Source: Smallanthus sonchifolius (taxonomy: Eukaryota > Streptophyta > Magnoliopsida > Asterales > Asteraceae). From it: a stretch of 64,000 nucleotides of DNA. The stretch lies in contig CM042019.1 in the NCBI GenBank assembly GCA_023525975.1, positions 80,598,344 to 80,662,343 of the forward strand, given 5' to 3'. The notes below the pieces were generated by a model. It searched no databases, was not told the origin of the DNA, and worked only from the letters and a program-made list of their open reading frames with translations. The translations under genes were made by a program, and so were the position numbers. Of this stretch, positions 23,718-35,560 are shown piece after piece (position 1 is the first letter of the stretch; each line of letters begins with the position of its first letter).

Positions 23718-23873
23718 CTGCGCACTTAGTAAGTGCGCAGGGACTTGCTCATGCGCACTTGGCAAGTGCGCAGGAGTCTTCCTACTGCGTACTTGGTAAG
23801 TACGCAGGGACTTCCTCCTGCGTACTTGGTAAGTACGCAGGAATTCCTTCCTGCGCACTTGGTAAGTACGCAG
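23718..23873. repeat. Palindrome array of Tek2 LTR, 5 units
   Basis: Units at 23718-23740, 23752-23773, 23784-23806, 23818-23840 and 23851-23873. Units 1 and 2 pair GCGCACTT with AAGTGCGC, units 3 and 4 pair GCGTACTT with AAGTACGC, and unit 5 mixes the two. Small ORFs in this stretch are by-products of the repeat. Confidence 0.92.
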
Positions 23874-24378
23874 TACCTGGTTCTTGGACCAAAAATCCGA
23901 AGTTCTTGCATGCAAACCCGATCATGCCAATCTTATAATCTTCTTTGATCAAAACGTGCGATTTTCATTCTAGATGCTATTTCTAAGCTTATTATCAAGT
24001 TTCATCCGTAAAAACATCATCTATTTAGCTAAAACTTGAGAAACCCCAAAATGAACAAAAACTCAGATTATGGTTGAATCATTACCTGGATTGAAGTTTT
24101 GATTCGGAGGTTTTGCTCACGAGCTCAGTTGTAATGTGCTCCTCTAATCTCGTGATGATCCGTCGACTTTCTCTCTCTAGACCCGAGCTCCCTTTCTCTC
24201 TCTAAGATGGTGAAAATGAAGGTGAAGTGAGCTAGTGGGCTGCCTTGTCCCTTTTATACCTGGGCTTCCCTCGGCCCGTTGGAGCCGAGCCCAAGCCCAT
24301 CCGTTCTTATTTCGTTTTATAACGTTTAAATCCCCATCGTATTATTATTTACTTAGTTACTATTTTTGGGATGTTACA

Positions 24379-24394
24379 AGTCTACCCTCCTTAA
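24379..24394 (-). other. Polypurine tract of Tek2
   Basis: Minus strand TTAAGGAGGGTAGACT directly before the LTR start TGTAACATCCC, itself preceded by GAGGACGAAACCTC as in other Tekay elements. Confidence 0.75.
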
Positions 24395-24417
24395 AGAGGT
24401 TTCGTCCTCGAAACTGT

Positions 24418-27400
24418 TTATACGTCAAACAATTGAGGGTATAGTCCCCTCATCTCATCTTCTTTCTCCCATGTGGCTTCTGATCCTTTTCTGTGCTTCC
24501 ATTGTATTTTGACTAGCTGAATCGACTTATTGCGTAGTCGTTTCTCAGCCCGATCAAGAATTGCTATTGGTTCCTCTACATAATTCAAACTGTTATCCAC
24601 CTCGATCTCGTCGTAAGGTATGTGAGCCGTGTCGTCAGCTAGGCACTTGCATAAGTGCGACACGTGGAACGTAGGGTGGATTCCACTAAGCTCTACGGGA
24701 AGGTCGAGTCTGTAAGCAACTTGTCCCACTCTCGCTAAAATCTTGAATGGTCCGACAAACCTTGGACTTAGTTTGCCACGTTTTCTGAACCGAATGATTC
24801 CTTTCCACGGTGATACTTTCAACAGTACCATGTCTCCCACTTGGAACTCTAAATCACTCCTTCTCTTATCTGCGTACGATTTCTGTATGTCCTTCGCGGC
24901 TTTCATTCGAGCTTTGATTTGATCAAATTTCTCAGAAGTAGCTTTGACCACTTCGAGACTTGCAAAATCCTTCTGTCCAATTTCCCCCCAGCAAACCGGG
25001 GTCCTACATTTCCTCCCATACAACATTTCAAATGGTGGCATGCCAATAGTTGTGTGATAACTGTTGTTATATAAAAACTCTGCCAATGGTAGATGGCTGT
25101 CCCAACTCCCACCGAAGTCAATGATACAGGCCCGGAGCATGTCCTCCAAGGTCTGAATGGTCCTTTCAGATTGACCATCGGTTTGAGGGTGGTAAGCAGT
25201 GCTGATGTTTAATCTAGTGCCCATCACTTCATGAACTTCTTCCAAAACCTTGACGTGAATCTAGTATCCCTGTCGGACACAATCGACAGCGGCATACCAT
25301 GTCTGCTCACAACTTCCTTGATAAATATTTCTGCTAGTCTTTCTGACGAGGAAGTCTCACGTATTGGCAAGAAGTGAGCACTTTTCGTCAAGCGGTCGAC
25401 GATCACCCAAATGGTATCATTGCCTTTAGCAGTCCGCGGTAGCTTGGTAATGAAGTCCATCGTGATTTCCTCCCACTTCCATTCCGGTATCGGTAGAGGT
25501 TGCATTTTACCGCATGGTTTCTGGTGCTCGGCCTTAACTAGAGAACACGTTAGGCACTTGCTCACGTATTCTGTCACATCATTCTTCATGCCAGGCCACC
25601 AGTACTCTTTCTTCAAGTCTTAATACATTTTGTTTGTCCCGGGGTGGATAGAATAGCGAGACTTATGGGCCTCATCGAGTATTTTGGCTCTAAGCTCGCC
25701 AATCTTAGGTATCCACATTCGGCCAAACCTAGTTCGTACACCGTATGCATTTGCATCCAAATTCCCTTGTTGTCCTACTATTATTTCCCGTCTTATATTT
25801 CCTTCTAATAGCACTTCGTCTTGTGCTTTTGATATTTCACTCATCAAATCTGGTGTTATAATCAGCTGACACGCTTTGATTTGTATAGGTTTTGATTCTT
25901 CCTTTCTGCTTAAAGCGTCAGCCACCACGTTTGCTTTGCCTGGATGGTACAATATCTCACAGTCATAGTCCTTCAGTAGCTCTAACCACCTCCTTTGCCT
26001 CATGTTTAATTCCTTTTGCCTAAAAAAGTACTTCAGGCTTTTGTGATCGGAGTAAATGGTGCATTTGACTCCATACAGATAATGTCTCCATATTTCAATG
26101 CGAAAACTACTGCTGCTAACTCTAAATCGTGTGTTGGGTAATTAACCTCGTGAATCTTTAGTTGTCGCGATGCGTAAGCAATTACCTTTCCTCGTTGCAT
26201 AAGTACGCAACCCAAGCCCTGCCCCGAAGCGTCAGAGTAAACTACCAAGTCTTCATTTCCCTCAGGTAGAGTTAAGACTGGAGCTTGAGTTAATCGTGTC
26301 TTAAGTTCCTCAAACGCGTTGTTTTGGGTTGGACCCCATTCATATTTTACTTCCTTCCGTGTCAGTTTGGTTAGTGGCGAGGCAATTCTTGAGAAATCTT
26401 GAATGAACCTTCGATAGTAGCCTGCCAATCCTAGAAAACTTCGTATCTCTGTTGGTGTCTTTGGGATGTTCCATTCCTTTACTGTCTCGATCTTTGCAGG
26501 ATCCACCATGATGCCGTTTGGGTTTATTACATGACCTAGGAATTGGACTTCCCAAAGCCAGAACGCGCATTTGGAGAATTTTGCGTACAACTTTTCCTGC
26601 TTTAGCACCTTCAGAACCTCCCTTAGGTGACAGTGGTGATCACCCTCGCTTTTCGAATACACCAGTATGTCGTCTATAAAAACTATCACTGATCGATCCA
26701 ACATGGGTCGACATACTCTATTCATCAAGTCCATGAACGCTGCTGGTGCGTTGGTCAATCCGAAAGACATCACGAGAAACTCATAATGCCCATAACGCGT
26801 GCGAAATGCGGTCTTTGGTACGTCTTCCTCTCTTACTTTCAACTGATGGTAACCCGACCTAAGATCGATCTTTGAGAACCAACTCGCACCTTGCAGTTGA
26901 TCAAAAAGGTCATCTATTCTAGGTAGTGGGTATTTGTTCTTTACTGTCCTCTTGTTCAGTTCAAGGTAGTCAATGCACATGCGCATGCTGCCGTCTTTCT
27001 TCTTTACAAATAGTACCGGAGCGCCCCATGGTGAGTTGCTCGGTCTAATAAATCCCTTTTCTGTTAATTCTTGTAGTTGAGACATCAATTCTTTCATTTC
27101 TGACGGAGCCAATCGGTAGGGGGCTTTGGCAACGGGCTCAGCTCCTGGCAGTAAATCAATCTGAAATTCTATTTCCCGATCGGGTGGAAACCCAGGTAGA
27201 TTCTCAGGGAATACTTTCGGAAAATTGCACACCACGGGTACATTCTTGAGTTCTTTCGTTTCCATTCTATCGTCAATAACATATGCCAGATAAGCTTCGC
27301 AACCGCGCCTCATGTAACTTTCGGCCTTGATCATCGAGATGATGTTCGGCATCGTGCAATTCCAATCCCCATAAACCGTAATTGGACTGCCGCTAGGAGC

Positions 27401-28012
27401 TTTGAGGTGTATCCTCTTACGTTTACATATGATTTGAGCTTCGTTGGCAGCTAGCCAATCCATACCCAATACTATATCGAATCCTCCTAAGGTAAGAAGG
27501 AATAATCTAGAAGGGAACTTATGACCCTCTATTTCTATGATGCAATCCTCTGTTACTTGAAATACTGTCGAATTTTTACCAACGGCAGTTTGTACGCTAA
27601 AAGCCTTTACTATAGTGTTGATAGTGCATCCTAGTTTACGACTAAATGCATTGGATATAAAACTTTTACTAGCACCCGAGTCAAATAAAATAGCAGCATG
27701 TTCATCATTAACTAGAAACGTACCTGACACGACATCAGGATTTCCCCTTGCTTCTTCCTCAGTTAAGGCATAGGCCCGAGTCCTAGCCTGCGGCTGTTCC
27801 TTTTCCCTCTCTTTTCCCGAACCAGATTGGCCGGCCTTCCTGCAGTTCTTTCTCAGATGTCCAAACAATCCACATACTTGACATTTGACGTCCTTCAAAC
27901 ATTCTCGGGAGTAGTGCCCCGGCCTCCCGCACTTATAACACACGGTGGTGCCTATTCGACACTCGCCCAGATGTTGCTTTCCACATCTCTTGCATGTTTC
28001 ATATCCGTCCAA
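24418..28012 (-). pseudogene. pol: gag end and pol of Tek2 (few breaks)
   Basis: Domains in order from 28012: three Cys/His knuckles (CKRCGKQHLGEC, CYKCGRPGHYSREC, CQVCGLFGHLRKNC), aspartic protease with ILFDSGASKSF intact, RT with FIDDILVYSKSEGDH, RNase H, integrase zinc region (YSIHPGTNKMY), integrase core (DFITKLP, SIVSDRDTRF, HPQTDGQSERT) and a chromodomain-like tail (WKHRKGSEATWEKEDEM). Breaks: frameshift near 26085 in RNase H, TAA at 25620-25622 and frameshift near 25235 in the integrase core. All catalytic residues I can check are in place. The chromodomain would direct insertion into heterochromatin. Confidence 0.93.
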
Positions 28013-28228
28013 CTATGGTTTCTTAATTTCAGCTGTTTCTTTGCCTTTTTCGGTGCCTCTAGACGGGTTCTCCCACTTTCTCTTTTGTGTCTCAGGTGCC
28101 GGGTCCTCATTGGCATAATCGTCGTAGACGATTCCAGACAGGTTGACTACCGACTCTTTGCGACAGACCCTTGACATAGTATTTGATCATACGTTCTTCA
28201 GTTTCCACCAAGTGTGGTACCAGTTGGG
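28013..28228 (-). pseudogene. gag: gag fragment of Tek2
   Basis: The minus strand shows LVPHLVETEERMIKYYV near 28215-28165, the C-terminal helix region of chromovirus gag (usually LVPHLV...ER.I..Y..GL), followed by frameshifts and stops. Everything N-terminal is replaced by L4 LTR sequence. Confidence 0.7.
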
Positions 28229-30033
28229 CGAATTAATTAAACGTGGGTAAATAATATAACAGATTATATTATTTAAAATTTTGAAACGTCACACGAATTA
28301 ATTAAACGAGGAGAAATAATATAAAACTATATATTATTTTATACTAGGTGTCACGGTTTGAAAATAATATAAATATATTTTTTTATTCAATAATAACATA
28401 AATATATTATTTTTAAAAGTGAAAATAATATAAAAATGGGTTATAAAACCAAACCCGAGTCTACGGGTGGTTTCCCGGGCTAAAACACATTAATATAATA
28501 TTATAATAATATAGGGTTTGATTTTTAATAGTTAAATAAAATAAAAATAATTCAAAAAATAAAATGTGGGAGCCCGGCCTCGAACCCGCGTCTCTCCAAC
28601 ACACGTACACAGTCCTAACCAATCTCGCCCGCTAGGGTATCACGTTAGATACCGGTTCCAATTGGTTTTAACAATCAAGCCTCGTGGGTTCTTCTCCCCC
28701 ACTCAAGCCGAGCCAAAACCAGTCCTGATTTCCTTCGATTTCGATTACGATAGATCCAAGATTCAAAGGGATTTTGCAAGTCGAGTAACCACGAACCTGT
28801 GGGGTGCTTTAATTTGAAAATCGCTGAGTTTTAAGTTGTTTAAATCTTAGTCTCAAGAACCGAACCCTAGAACCAGAACTTGGAATCGATTTAGTTTAAT
28901 TTGATGTTGGAAACTATTGAAATCATGGGGCTTTTACTAAACGAGGGGTTGCGAATCTGCCTATGTGGTTTAATTTCATTAACATTAAGTTAAAGATCAA
29001 AACCCCCAAATTTGATATGAACAAACCCAAATTTATAAATCGAGACTAATCCGATGTTATAAGATGAAATTGTTAGAGGGTTTTCAATGAGTACATGATT
29101 TTGAAACTGTTGATGTAAATTAATTTGATTGAGATTGGGTTTAGGGTCAAAAGCCCCAAAACATTTTTATTATGAACCCTAGTTTACGGATTGTGATCAA
29201 CTCGATGTTAATTGATAAATTAAACATAGGGCTTTCGATGAGTGACTGATTACAAAGCTAACCATGTGAATTAATTGGATTATGATCGAGTCTAGAATCA
29301 AAAGCCCCAAATTGGGTTTCGTATGAACCCTAGATTCTGGAACTCAACCAATTCGATGATATGAGCCCCAATTAACATAGGGCTTTCATTCAATGGATAA
29401 AAACGAAAGTGTGGATGAAAACAACTACCAGAAACGTTGACGGGTTGATGGTGATCGACTAAGCCGAGTTCCGAATTGCGCGATTCGATCTCCCGTGCTA
29501 TTGGATTCTCCTACGATTGAATTGCCGTGTGCAAGTGATTCTCTAACACTCGTATAGGATGCGCAGGAGCTCAATTGCAGATTGAATGGTCGAATTGATC
29601 GACTTTGATAGGGGTGAGGGACGTTTTGATGGTTACGGCTTTGATTACCCATAATGGGGTTAATTCATACTCAATAATGAAGTTAAATGTTTCAATCATG
29701 GTCGACATTATTGTGTTAATGAATTTCAGTTTCGAATTTGGACAGTTGTGAAGGTTTACGGGTGAATTGAATCAAAGAGAACTCGATTTTGACTTTAGAA
29801 GTAAACAGGGATCAATTTCCTTTGATTTTGACTTCGCAAGTCAACAGGTCAAGTTTAGAGACTTGGCAGGATCAGTCCCTGAAGTTTGAGATCAGGAAAT
29901 GGCAGAATTAGACCCTGGGGTTAGATTTAACTGGGGTTATATTTAACTGGGTTTAGTTAACGGGGTTAAGTTTTAGATAGGATATTTAACAGGATTATTA
30001 ACGGAGTTAATTTGAAAAGTCCGGATTGTCACA
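28229..30033 (-). repeat. L4-family LTR, second copy, inner end truncated
   Basis: Homologous with 1-1722. The minus strand starts TGTGACAATCCGGAC at 30033, a good LTR start. It is joined to Athila gag on that side and to Tek2 gag on the other. It has no donor-like site because that part is missing. A solo or 5' LTR of an otherwise deleted element. The repeated block GAATTAATTAAACG occurs twice (28228 and 28296). Confidence 0.7.
28565..28634 (-). other. tRNA-like cassette, second copy
   Basis: Minus strand A-box-like GCGGGCGAGATTGGTTAGGA (28613-28632) and B-box-like CGGGTTCGAGG (28578-28588). Same place in the LTR as 873-945, with clear sequence divergence. Confidence 0.5.
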
Positions 30034-31267
30034 GTGAGTGACCGGGGTTCGCATCAGTATTACTAGGCAGACTACCCTTCTTCATACTCTTTAGCATATC
30101 AGCTATCTCTCCTACATGCCTCTCCACATTCTACAACGCCACTCATTGGCTTTGGATCATCGTGTCATGCTCCTTAAACTTCGCATCATTCTCCTGCTGC
30201 CGTCTATCATCACGTTTCAGAAACTGAGCCATTATCTCTTCTAAGCGGTCCTTCTTCTCCCCGCTTCCCTGACATGAATTCTGTAATAAATTCTGGTTTG
30301 GGTTACCCCTCCAATTAGGCCCTGAATTATTTCTCCATATAGAACTACCGTACAAGCCATTACGGTTCTGATTCCCTAACTACTCAACCTGCTCCTGGGT
30401 CATCTGGAAATCAGCAGTGTTGTGGCCTCCCTTACAGATCTCGCAGCTCCTTTCCGACTTCACCTGCAAATCTTTCACTATCCTAGCTAATGCCTCTATC
30501 TGCGCTGCCAAGGCTGTATTTGAATCAACATGCATAACCCCTCTTTCTGAACTCTCAGAATGTGGGCTCTGGTAACTGGTCATAGCAATATCCACGAAGA
30601 GGTCAAAGCACTCATCAGGGGTCTTACTCGTCATCATGTTCCCCTATGCAGCTGTATCTAGTTGTCCTCTACTAGTAATGGAAAAGCCATTGTAAAACTT
30701 CTCGACCAAACACCAATCCTCTATACCATGACACGGGCAATCATTACACAACCCTTTATATCTCTCCCACGCGTCGTGAAAACTCTCCCCCTGCTGCTTA
30801 AAAGCATGGATCAAACTCATGTGGTGAGCAACCTTAGAAGAGGGGTAGTATTTAGCAAGAAATTTGTCCTTCATAGCAGCCCAAGTGGTGATGGCACCAG
30901 TAGGTAAGGAATCAAGCCAAGTGGCAGCTTTATCTGCTAAACTGAATGAGAATAGACGCAACATTTTTGCGTCCTCAGTGACGCCATTAAGGCGAAAAGT
31001 GTCACAGACCCTACTGAATCTAGTGAGATGGGAGTGTGGGTTCTCATGGGATTTCCCATGGAATTGCACATTAATGGCGATAGTGCTCATGATATGAGAT
31101 GGAAACTGCCATGAGTTAGCCTCTACAGTAGGCTGAGTGATGCTAGAATGCATGCCACCGTCGGTCGACTTGGCGTAATCAGAAACGGTCCTTCGTGCTA
31201 GTGGCTCGCCCATTTCTTCAGAAGATTTTTCAACGGTTTCTTCAACAGGTTTCTTTCGGAGCAAACG
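30034..31267 (-). pseudogene. gag: Athila gag (broken, both ends cut)
   Basis: 31267-30644 shows the retrotransposon gag core of Athila type: NVQFHGKSHENPHSHLTRF, DTFRLNGVTEDAKMLRLFSF, then AATWLDSLP, ITTWAAMKDKFLAKYYP and SFHDAWERYKGLCNDCPCHG. A knuckle follows at 30445-30410 (CEICKGGHNTADF, last Cys lost). A coiled-coil-like stretch (RLEEIMAQFLKRDDRRQQ, about 30240) follows, then GSLPSNTDANP just before the L4 junction. Stops near 30641, 30377 and 30140. GypP's LTR cuts the N-terminus at 31268. Confidence 0.88.
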
Positions 31268-33739
31268 TGTAACATTTCTGATTTTTAGTATCCGTATTTC
31301 AAATTCAATGTAATGCATTTCAAACCAAATTCTAGTGCACTTTTTTGTTCTATTCGTACCATCAATTAAATATTATATTTCAATGTTAACCTGCAAATTT
31401 TACACGGTTATAACCTACTAAAACACTACATAAGTATCTATTTATACAAATATGTCAAAGACCAAAGTTACAAGGTCTGATATTGAAAATTTACAAGAAA
31501 CCCTAATAGGCACGGTCGCGCCTCGTTCTGGCACGGTCGCGCCAAGTACTTTGGCACGGTCTCGCCTTTCAGCAGTTGAAACGTAAAAACAACCTTTAAT
31601 CATAGGAAAGTTTGGTTTCATAACCGTTCTACACGTTTTTGTCATTAACAAACTCCATTAAGACCTTTATTCATCACCATTACAACAAACGAACTTATTT
31701 TAATCGAATTACCTCATAACCACCAAATTCTCTCACGAAATCACCAAATTCACCAATTTGATTACAATTCTTCCAAGCCAACACACCATCGATCCTCTAT
31801 AAGGCTTCTGGACACGCTGGTTTAGTCGGAATTGCAGCAGAGGACGCCGGAGACAGAACCCATAGTCGCCGGAATTTCTCTCTACCGAACACTATCAATT
31901 CGTCGTTCTTCCTGGTAATTGAAACCTTCCACACTTTCATTTCAGGTCATAGATCAAAAGCCCCATGTTAATTTGGGATTTCATTATGGAAATCACCACG
32001 AACCCGAATCCACATTTTCGTTAAAAATGATTTAATCGAAACGAACATTAGACACGTTTTAAATACAATTAATTTATACAGAAAGACTCGTGATGATCTA
32101 ATGGGTGAAAGCGCCATGGATTCCAACATTAAGAATATAAGAATTAGCCAAATCGTTTCTGTTTTGGGACAGACACGGTCGCGCTAGTATTCTAGCGCGG
32201 TCGTACTTCATGAGACACGGTCGCGTCAAATACCAGCGCGGTCGTGCCTCACACACTCAGACCCAGTCATGCCTTTGGCTAGACTTGGTCATGCCTCAAA
32301 ACCCTAGACACGGTCGTGCCTAGTCCAGAACACGATCGTGCCTAGAGAACAAACAAATTGTGCATTCTGCTTGATCAACACAGTCACGCCCTGACTAGCA
32401 TGGTCGCGCCCGTGGTTCGAGCACGATTGTGCCCTTCCCAGGCACGGTCGTGTGTGAGTTAAATTCTTGGCAGAATTATAAATTTTATATATTTTTCAAA
32501 CAATAAATATTCTGATTAAATTACAAAATAAAAATAGTTGATTTTTATAAAATTGCATTTATTCCTATTTAGAAAGAATAAATATTTAATAAATAGAAAA
32601 ATAGTTATTTTAAGTTTATAAAAATTAAATTTACAATTATTGCTAAACCTTTCATTTAAAAAGTATTTAAATGATTAAGTTACATTTTATAAATAAATAA
32701 ATAAAATAATGATTATTTATTTACTTTATGTTTAAACAAAGACATTTATTTATTTACACTTAACTTCATTTAACACTTACAATATTTTCATAAACAATAA
32801 TTATTTACATTACTTATTTAATTATTCAAACTCAAACCTTAATCAAAATATTCTAAAAATATTCTTTCAAACTTTATATATTTTATTCAATACTTCCAAT
32901 TACAAATCAATGACTTTTTACACAAGTCCAAATGCAACTTTAGACTTAAACTTTGGTGCACACTATTAATACCATATACATTACACTTTAGGTTAACTTG
33001 TGCATTTCAAGGATCTTTATTCTATCTAGTATCTTTGTTAGCTACGCCTTCAAACCAAGTGAGTATTTCATAGCCCCTTTTACTCTTTTACACTTTTGGG
33101 GTGAAACATGAACTATATACAAATTACATGTTTACATTTACACAAACAACACAAGTACAAATCCTATTTACATTCATGTGTACAAATTTGAGCTTTATGC
33201 CCGAGTGCTATGTGTGCTAACTTTTGTATGCTATTATGTGCAATCATTAACTATTCAAGCCGACGGTTTTCAATGATAGATCTATTGAGTCTGACAAACC
33301 CACCCAGATTGGAGTGATTGATACCGACAACACAATTTTGCATGCTAGTTACAAAGGTTTGATTGTACTTGGTTACACAATAGCTGCTCCCCATAAATGC
33401 CTTATTTATCATCTTATGTAAGGATTTGTTTTACAACTATATGCTATCTATATACAAACTTGTGTTATACTCACCAACTTTTTAGTTGACCTTATTTTAT
33501 TCATGTTTCAGGTTCTAATGTGTGAGGTTGATCAAGATGTGCTACACATAGGCTTGGACTTAGATAATTTAAATAAAAGAACTCTATGTATTTCAATTTT
33601 GTTCTATTTAGGATTTGGTTGTGTTTGGACTACTTGTTATGAAATTTGATGTTTAATATATTCAATCTAGTAAACCATGTGCTTATGAACAGTCTACATG
33701 TCCCGCCCCGATGATTCCGCCATCGGTCGGGGTGTGACA
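31268..33739 (+). repeat. 5' LTR of GypP
   Basis: TGTAACATTTCTG...GGGGTGTGACA, about 2472 bp. The right end is firm (primer site follows); the left end is placed where the Athila gag frame stops. It holds 15 CpG-rich units, then an AT-rich stretch (32460-33000), then donor-like CAA|GTGAGTATTTC at 33059 and acceptor-like CATGTTTCAG ending at 33511. The last 250 bases match 38650-38904. Confidence 0.75.
31509..32453. repeat. CpG-rich GGCACGGTCGCGCC array in GypP LTR
   Basis: Three units at 31509-31567 and about twelve at 32172-32453, in a region otherwise AT-rich. Units vary mostly by CpG to TpG or CpA changes (for example CAGTCATGCC, ACGATTGTGCC). Confidence 0.88.
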
Positions 33740-33742
33740 GAT

Positions 33743-33755
33743 TGGTATCAGAGCC
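33743..33755 (+). other. Primer binding site of GypP
   Basis: TGGTATCAGAGCC, three bases after the LTR end. The leader that follows (AGCGAATTAGG) matches the Tek1 leader. Confidence 0.9.
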
Positions 33756-34476
33756 TTGGTTATAGCGAATTAGGTTATTAGACTCCTTGACCTAGACTAT
33801 AACTTTATGACACCTACTTATGCTATGTTTCATGATTACATGTTATATGCTACATGCTATATGTTATATGTTATGTGTTACATGCTATGTGCTACATGCT
33901 TACTATGATTAGTTATTATTTTATTTGATGACTTAATTGTAAAAAAAAATAAAAAATCCATGACTTATTAGTATATACATAAATGATAAATTAAATAAAC
34001 AATATCCTTTCCTATATCCTAAAACCTCATAATATTCCTATCTTCTTCTCTATCTTTACCTTTCTAAGCATGTGGAAACTTCATGAAGCTAAATTCATAA
34101 AAATTTCTTTATTTCCTCGTTAAGGTTTTTAAAGTTTGTTAATTATTTGAGGACACGTGCAATCTGGAAGAGTGACACCTGTATTTTGGGTTTTCTGTCT
34201 AGGAAAGCATTTCGCATAAATCCCAATCAACCGAGGGACCCGTATGCTTTCCTGTGAATTCCCGAGATGAGTGTTTACTTATAGTCTAAAGCATGTCTCC
34301 TTGAAAATTATATAAGTTTAATTAACCTTAATGTGTCATAGTATTCGAGTGATTATATCACTATTTAAGTACAATCCAAACTATGATTATCTATTTATTT
34401 TGTTATCTTATTCTATTAAATCCAAACAATTCTCATAAGTTCTTACATCTTTTCTTGTCTTGTGAAAATCTGTAGA
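33756..34476 (+). promoter_or_regulatory. GypP leader
   Basis: Non-coding. At 33828-33900 the words ACATGCTA / ATATGTTA / ACATGCTT repeat. It ends GAAAATCTGTAG directly before gag ATG at 34477, which has a weak acceptor look. Confidence 0.5.
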
Positions 34477-35560
34477 ATGCCTCCTCGTCGTGCTCCCGCG
34501 GCCAACACCAATACCGACATTGCTTCTATTCTTGCACAACTCGTGACACAACTCACTCAAGCTAATAGTGCCACCAATGGCAACAATGGTGGAAATGGTA
34601 GTAATAGTGGTAATGCTGGTAATGGTGGAAATGGTGGTAACAACCCATCTCAATGCACCTTCAAGCATTTCAACTCGTGTAATCCCCTCAAGTTCTATGG
34701 TACCGAAGGAGCTACCGGACTCCTTCAATGGTTTGAAAGGATTGAGAATACCTTTCTCAATAGTGACTGCCCCGACAACCTTCATGTTCGTCATGCCATA
34801 AGTGTCCTACAAAAATGGGCACTCACGTGGTGGAATGGGGAGAAGCGAAATCGAGGTGTGGATGTGGCAATGGCCTTACCTTGGGATGAGGTTAAAAGGC
34901 TAATGACCGAGGAATTCTGTCCTTGAAATGAAGTGAAGAAACTTGAAGCTGAGTTTTGGGATCTTGCCCAAGATAGTGGTGAAAACTTGGCGTACACAAC
35001 TCGGTTCCATGAGTTGAGTCTTCTTGTGCCCCACATGGTAACTCCTTTGTCCCGCTGCATTGAAAAGTATATTGGGGGACTACCTAGGCAAATTCAAGAT
35101 ACTGTCCTAGGAAGGAATCCCGCAACACTTGAGGATGCTATCCGCTTATCCGCCACCTTAACCGATAACCATGTGAAAGCGGGGACACATACTAAAAAGG
35201 GCACCAAGAAAGTTTCTGACACCGCAACTCCTTCCACCCACAACAAAGAAGCCATAACTGAGCCCTCCCAGCACAATAAGAAGAGAAAGGCTAGAAATTT
35301 TGTTGTGGTCACTCCTGCTATACCTGTTAACCAAGCTGCACCTATGGTTCAAGCACCGGCCAAAAAGCCATATGTTGGGATCTACCCTCTTTGTGCCACA
35401 TGCAACTATCATCATCCCCAAAACCTCCCATGTCGCCTTTGCACTCATTGTGGGAAATAAGGCCATACGGTCAATGTTTGTAGGGCCAAGGCTCTTGCGG
35501 GCCAAATCAACCCCCAAGTGGCTAATCAAGGTGTACCCCGTTATTGCAAATGGGCGAGCA
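34477..35560 (+). pseudogene. gag: gag of GypP (two stops, one shift)
   Basis: Starts MPPRRAPAANTNTDIASILA, the usual Tekay gag opening. Then an Asn/Gly-rich stretch (34575-34650), the capsid region (LLQWFERIENTFLNS, WALTWWNGEKR, WDEVKRLMTEEFCP), RIQ-type helices and Cys-rich knuckles near 35390-35610 (CATCNYHHPQNLPC, CTHCGK, CYECGNPNHFRDQC). Breaks: TGA at 34924-34926, TAA at 35458-35460 within a knuckle, and a frameshift between about 35530 and 35570. Confidence 0.9.

Larger units (their letters stand above)
22473..24378 (-). repeat. 3' LTR of Tek2
   Basis: In plus view TGTAAGGCCCC...GGGATGTTACA, 1906 bp. The left end is fixed where the Athila integrase frame stops; the right end is next to a purine tract. 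It has the five-unit palindrome array and a donor-like/acceptor-like pair. The block 22920-23280 is full of CCGTC / CCGTCCGTC motifs. Confidence 0.78.
22473..28228 (-). mobile_element. Tek2: minus-strand Tekay-type gypsy element, 5' part lost
   Basis: 3' LTR 22473-24378, purine tract, pol 24418-28012 and the C-terminal part of gag to about 28228. There its sequence stops and an L4 LTR begins, so the 5' LTR, primer site and gag N-terminus are missing. The left flank TTTCC (22468-22472) therefore has no visible partner. Confidence 0.85.

Noticed and set aside
23688..23948. ORFs of 60-75 codons with repeated sequence on both strands
   Set aside because: Read-through of the palindrome array in the Tek2 LTR; open in several frames because the repeat unit has no stops.
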